DNA of 7,942 nucleotides from contig JAHWKS010000206.1 in assembly GCA_019347795.1 (NCBI GenBank), positions 1 through 7,942 of the forward strand, in the 5' to 3' direction. The position numbers and the translations under genes are program-made. This document shows, piece by piece, positions 6,303-7,942 of this stretch (its first letter is position 1; each line of letters opens with the position of its first letter). This DNA is from Planctomycetota bacterium (GTDB taxonomy: Bacteria > Planctomycetota > Planctomycetia > Pirellulales > Pirellulaceae). Under the pieces are notes generated by a model. It saw only the letters and a program-made list of their open reading frames with translations. It had not been told where the DNA came from and ran no database searches.

Positions 6303-7157
6303 CTACCGCCGCGCCACGACTCGATGAAAATGAAGCTGCACCTCGCGGTTCACCACGCGGCGGACGCCCTCCACCAGGCAGTGCGGCTCGTTGTCCTCCT
6401 GGCCCAGCCGCATCACGTCCTCCAGCCGGGCGCCGGGGAGGACGGTGAACGTCGATTGATGGATGATCTGGTTCCCCGCGTCCAGCTCCGGCACGATGAA
6501 GTGGCATGTGGCCCCGTACGTCAGCATCCGGCAGGCGAACGCCTCCTGGTACGGGCGAAAGCCGGGGAAGCTCGGCAGGAGGCCGTGGTGCAGGTTGATG
6601 ATCCGCCCCCCGGCGAACTTCCAGCAGGTGGCCGGCGGCAGCACCCGCATGTAGCGGGCGAGGATTACATAGTCGATGTCGAACTCGTCGCAGAGGGACA
6701 CGAGCCGCTCCTCGTCGGGCTTGCCCTCGCGATCGCCGATCATCCGCCACTCGACGCCGAACTGCTCGGCGATTCCCCGGCAGGCCCCGCGGTTGCCGAT
6801 CATCACCGCCGGCTCGGCCCGGATATGGCCGTCGCGGATCGCCCGCAAGAGGGCCAGCGGCGGCTCGGGCCGGTACGTGGTGCAGATGGCCAAGCGCGGG
6901 CGGTCGGCCCGCTCCTCGGGAGACCAGACGCGGATCGAGAGGTTTTTCAGCCGGCCGATCTCCTGCATCGCCCGCCGCACCTCGGCCAGCTTGGCGCCGG
7001 TCAGCTCCACCCGGCAGAGCATGGCGAACACGGCCTCCTCGTCGTGATCGTACATCTGGATCTCGGCGATGTTGGCCCCCTGCCCCGTGAGATAGTGGAT
7101 GATGGGGTCGGCCAGCCCCACGTTGTCCGGCCCCACGGCGGTAATGACGACTTGCAT
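6303..7157 (-). CDS. purU: PurU-like formyltetrahydrofolate deformylase (ACT domain plus formyltransferase fold)
   Basis: The product has 284 residues, close to the usual 280-290 for PurU, which hydrolyses 10-formyl-THF to THF and formate and balances the one-carbon pool. The N-terminal ACT domain (about 1-80) reads VITAVGPDNVGLADPIIHYL at 4-23 and GANIAEIQMYDHDE at 27-40. The catalytic domain holds AVMIGNRG at 117-124, DYVILARYMRVL at 162-173, and the active-site strand IINLHHGLLPSFPGFRPYQEA at 186-206 (split: IINLHH with Asn188 and His190, then GLLPSF). GATCHFIVPELDAG at 215-228 supplies Asp226, completing the Asn-His-Asp set of this fold. One oddity is that the usual S-K-x-x-HCL-x-DLL start of the catalytic domain reads CTTYRPEPPLALLR (92-105). 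A related formyltransferase with another substrate is therefore possible. No Shine-Dalgarno sequence precedes the ATG at 7157. It is divergent from the YkgJ-type gene. Confidence 0.8.
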   Translation of the reverse strand: MQVVITAVGPDNVGLADPIIHYLTGQGANIAEIQMYDHDEEAVFAMLCRVELTGAKLAEVRRAMQEIGRLKNLSIRVWSPEERADRPRLAICTTYRPEPPLALLRAIRDGHIRAEPAVMIGNRGACRGIAEQFGVEWRMIGDREGKPDEERLVSLCDEFDIDYVILARYMRVLPPATCWKFAGGRIINLHHGLLPSFPGFRPYQEAFACRMLTYGATCHFIVPELDAGNQIIHQSTFTVLPGARLEDVMRLGQEDNEPHCLVEGVRRVVNREVQLHFHRVVARR

Positions 7158-7180
7158 GGCGCATCGCGGTCGGTTGAGGA

Positions 7181-7196
7181 AAGGCGCCGGCGCCTT
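7181..7196. repeat. Perfect 16-bp GC-rich palindrome upstream of the purU-like gene
   Basis: AAGGCGCCGGCGCCTT is its own reverse complement and ends 24 bases before the purU-like start, in the 169-base divergent region shared with the YkgJ-type gene. It could be an operator or a tight structure in the 5' leader. GGCGCCGG cores also occur in other gaps (2230-2239, 6261-6270), so base composition may explain it. Confidence 0.35.
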
Positions 7197-7326
7197 CTCG
7201 GCGTTCTGGAGCGCTTGAGCGGCGGCGGCGTTTTTGCGACATTACGCATAAGCATACCGCGCTGCCGCCGGCGCGCGGGACGTTTTCCTTTGCCCCGTTC
7301 CTCCGCCTGCAACGATCTTTCACGGC

Positions 7327-7767
7327 ATGACGACCATCCCCCTGAAAAAACCGCGGCGCGAAGACCTGGCGCCGGACGAAGTGCTCTGCACGCACTGCAT
7401 CGCCAAGTGCTGCCGCTATTTTGCGCTCCCCATCGACACGCCCACCGAGCGGGCGGATTTCGAATATATCCGCTGGTATTTGCTGCACGACCGGGCCTCG
7501 GTCTTCACGGAAGACGAGACGTGGTACTTGCTGGTCCACACCGCCTGTAAGCATCTCCAGCCCGACAATCGCTGCGGCATTTATGAAACCCGGCCCCAGA
7601 TTTGCCGCGATTACACCACCGACAACTGCGAGTACGAAGACGACTGGACCTACGAGCGCTACTTCGAGACCCCCGAGCAAGTGCAAGAGTACGCCGAGGC
7701 GGTCCTGCCGCGCGCGAAGTCGAAAGGCATCCGCAGCGCCAAGCCGCCGGCGTTGCCGATTGTTTAG
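7327..7767 (+). CDS. YkgJ-family cysteine cluster protein (UPF0153-like)
   Basis: The product has 146 residues and no signal peptide or membrane segment. It carries the family's cysteine pattern: C-x-x-C-x-x-x-C-C (Cys21, Cys24, Cys28, Cys29 in VLCTHCIAKCCRYF), then TACKHL (Cys74), and RCGIYETRPQICRDY (Cys83, Cys93). The C-x-IY-x-x-RP-x-x-C-R signature is diagnostic. An additional Cys101 follows. These residues are thought to bind zinc or an iron-sulfur cluster, but the biochemical role of the family is not established. The middle part, FEYIRWYLLHD and TWYLLVHT, is typical of members from planctomycetes. I chose the ATG at 7327 because the family begins shortly before the first cysteine cluster; no Shine-Dalgarno sequence is visible. 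It is divergent from the purU-like gene, with no operon partner to its right in this window. Confidence 0.87.
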   Translation: MTTIPLKKPRREDLAPDEVLCTHCIAKCCRYFALPIDTPTERADFEYIRWYLLHDRASVFTEDETWYLLVHTACKHLQPDNRCGIYETRPQICRDYTTDNCEYEDDWTYERYFETPEQVQEYAEAVLPRAKSKGIRSAKPPALPIV

Positions 7768-7822
7768 ACTGCGACCAGGGTTTCGGCAGGCAACGAACCG
7801 TTTAAATTTCGACGAGGGTTCC

Positions 7823-7907
<85 letters not shown>

Positions 7908-7942
7908 GAACCACGATGGGCGACCGCTGCACCGCCCCAACC

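Noticed and set aside
6043..7686. A 547-codon open frame on the minus strand
   Set aside because: It overlaps the purU-like gene in another frame, the antisense of the YkgJ-type gene and the end of the methyltransferase. Its translation is Arg/Gly/Ala/Pro-rich without motifs, as expected of a shadow frame in GC-rich DNA.
7916..7942. Possible start of a new plus-strand gene (ATG at 7916)
   Set aside because: Only nine codons are visible, there is no ribosome binding site, and the translation shows no recognisable family.

Overview
The window looks like chromosomal DNA of a high-GC bacterium, most likely a planctomycete (perhaps Pirellulales). This is an inference. It rests on the gene mix (Uma2 remnant, MazF-type toxin-antitoxin remnant, YkgJ-type cysteine-cluster protein, soluble GT2 glycosyltransferase, unrecognised secreted barrel-like enzyme), on starts that often lack a strong Shine-Dalgarno sequence, and on intergenic heptanucleotide repeats of the TGACTCC / GGAGTCA type. 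No ribosomal or other marker gene is present to fix the lineage.

Layout, left to right. 1-155 (minus): N-terminal end of an FKBP-type prolyl isomerase that runs off the left edge. 301-631 (minus): an antitoxin-like gene that overlaps a MazF/PemK-type toxin gene cut to 34 codons. 741-1271 (minus): adenine phosphoribosyltransferase (apt), divergent from 1400-2203 (plus), a class III-like polyphosphate kinase 2. 2310-3200 (plus): a family 2 glycosyltransferase, convergent with 3275-5026 (minus), a secreted glycosidase-like protein of unknown family. 5184-5330 (plus): a 48-codon Uma2 nuclease remnant whose stop overlaps the start of a SAM-dependent methyltransferase (5327-6139, plus). 6303-7157 (minus): a PurU-like formyltetrahydrofolate deformylase. 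7327-7767 (plus): a YkgJ-family cysteine-cluster protein. The last 175 bases hold no recognisable gene, only an inverted pair of heptanucleotide repeat arrays.

The genes do not form one pathway. The best functional pairing is apt with PPK2: Apt makes AMP from adenine, and a class III PPK2 would charge AMP to ADP and ATP with polyphosphate. Several intergenic stretches carry stem-loops or promoter-like hexamers, listed at low confidence. No gap between genes exceeds 300 bases. I found no CRISPR array, tRNA, rRNA, insertion sequence or phage gene, and no convincing new multi-gene system. The points most worth a second look are the broken toxin with an apparently intact antitoxin, the Uma2 remnant joined to a methyltransferase, the heptanucleotide arrays, and the unrecognised secreted protein.
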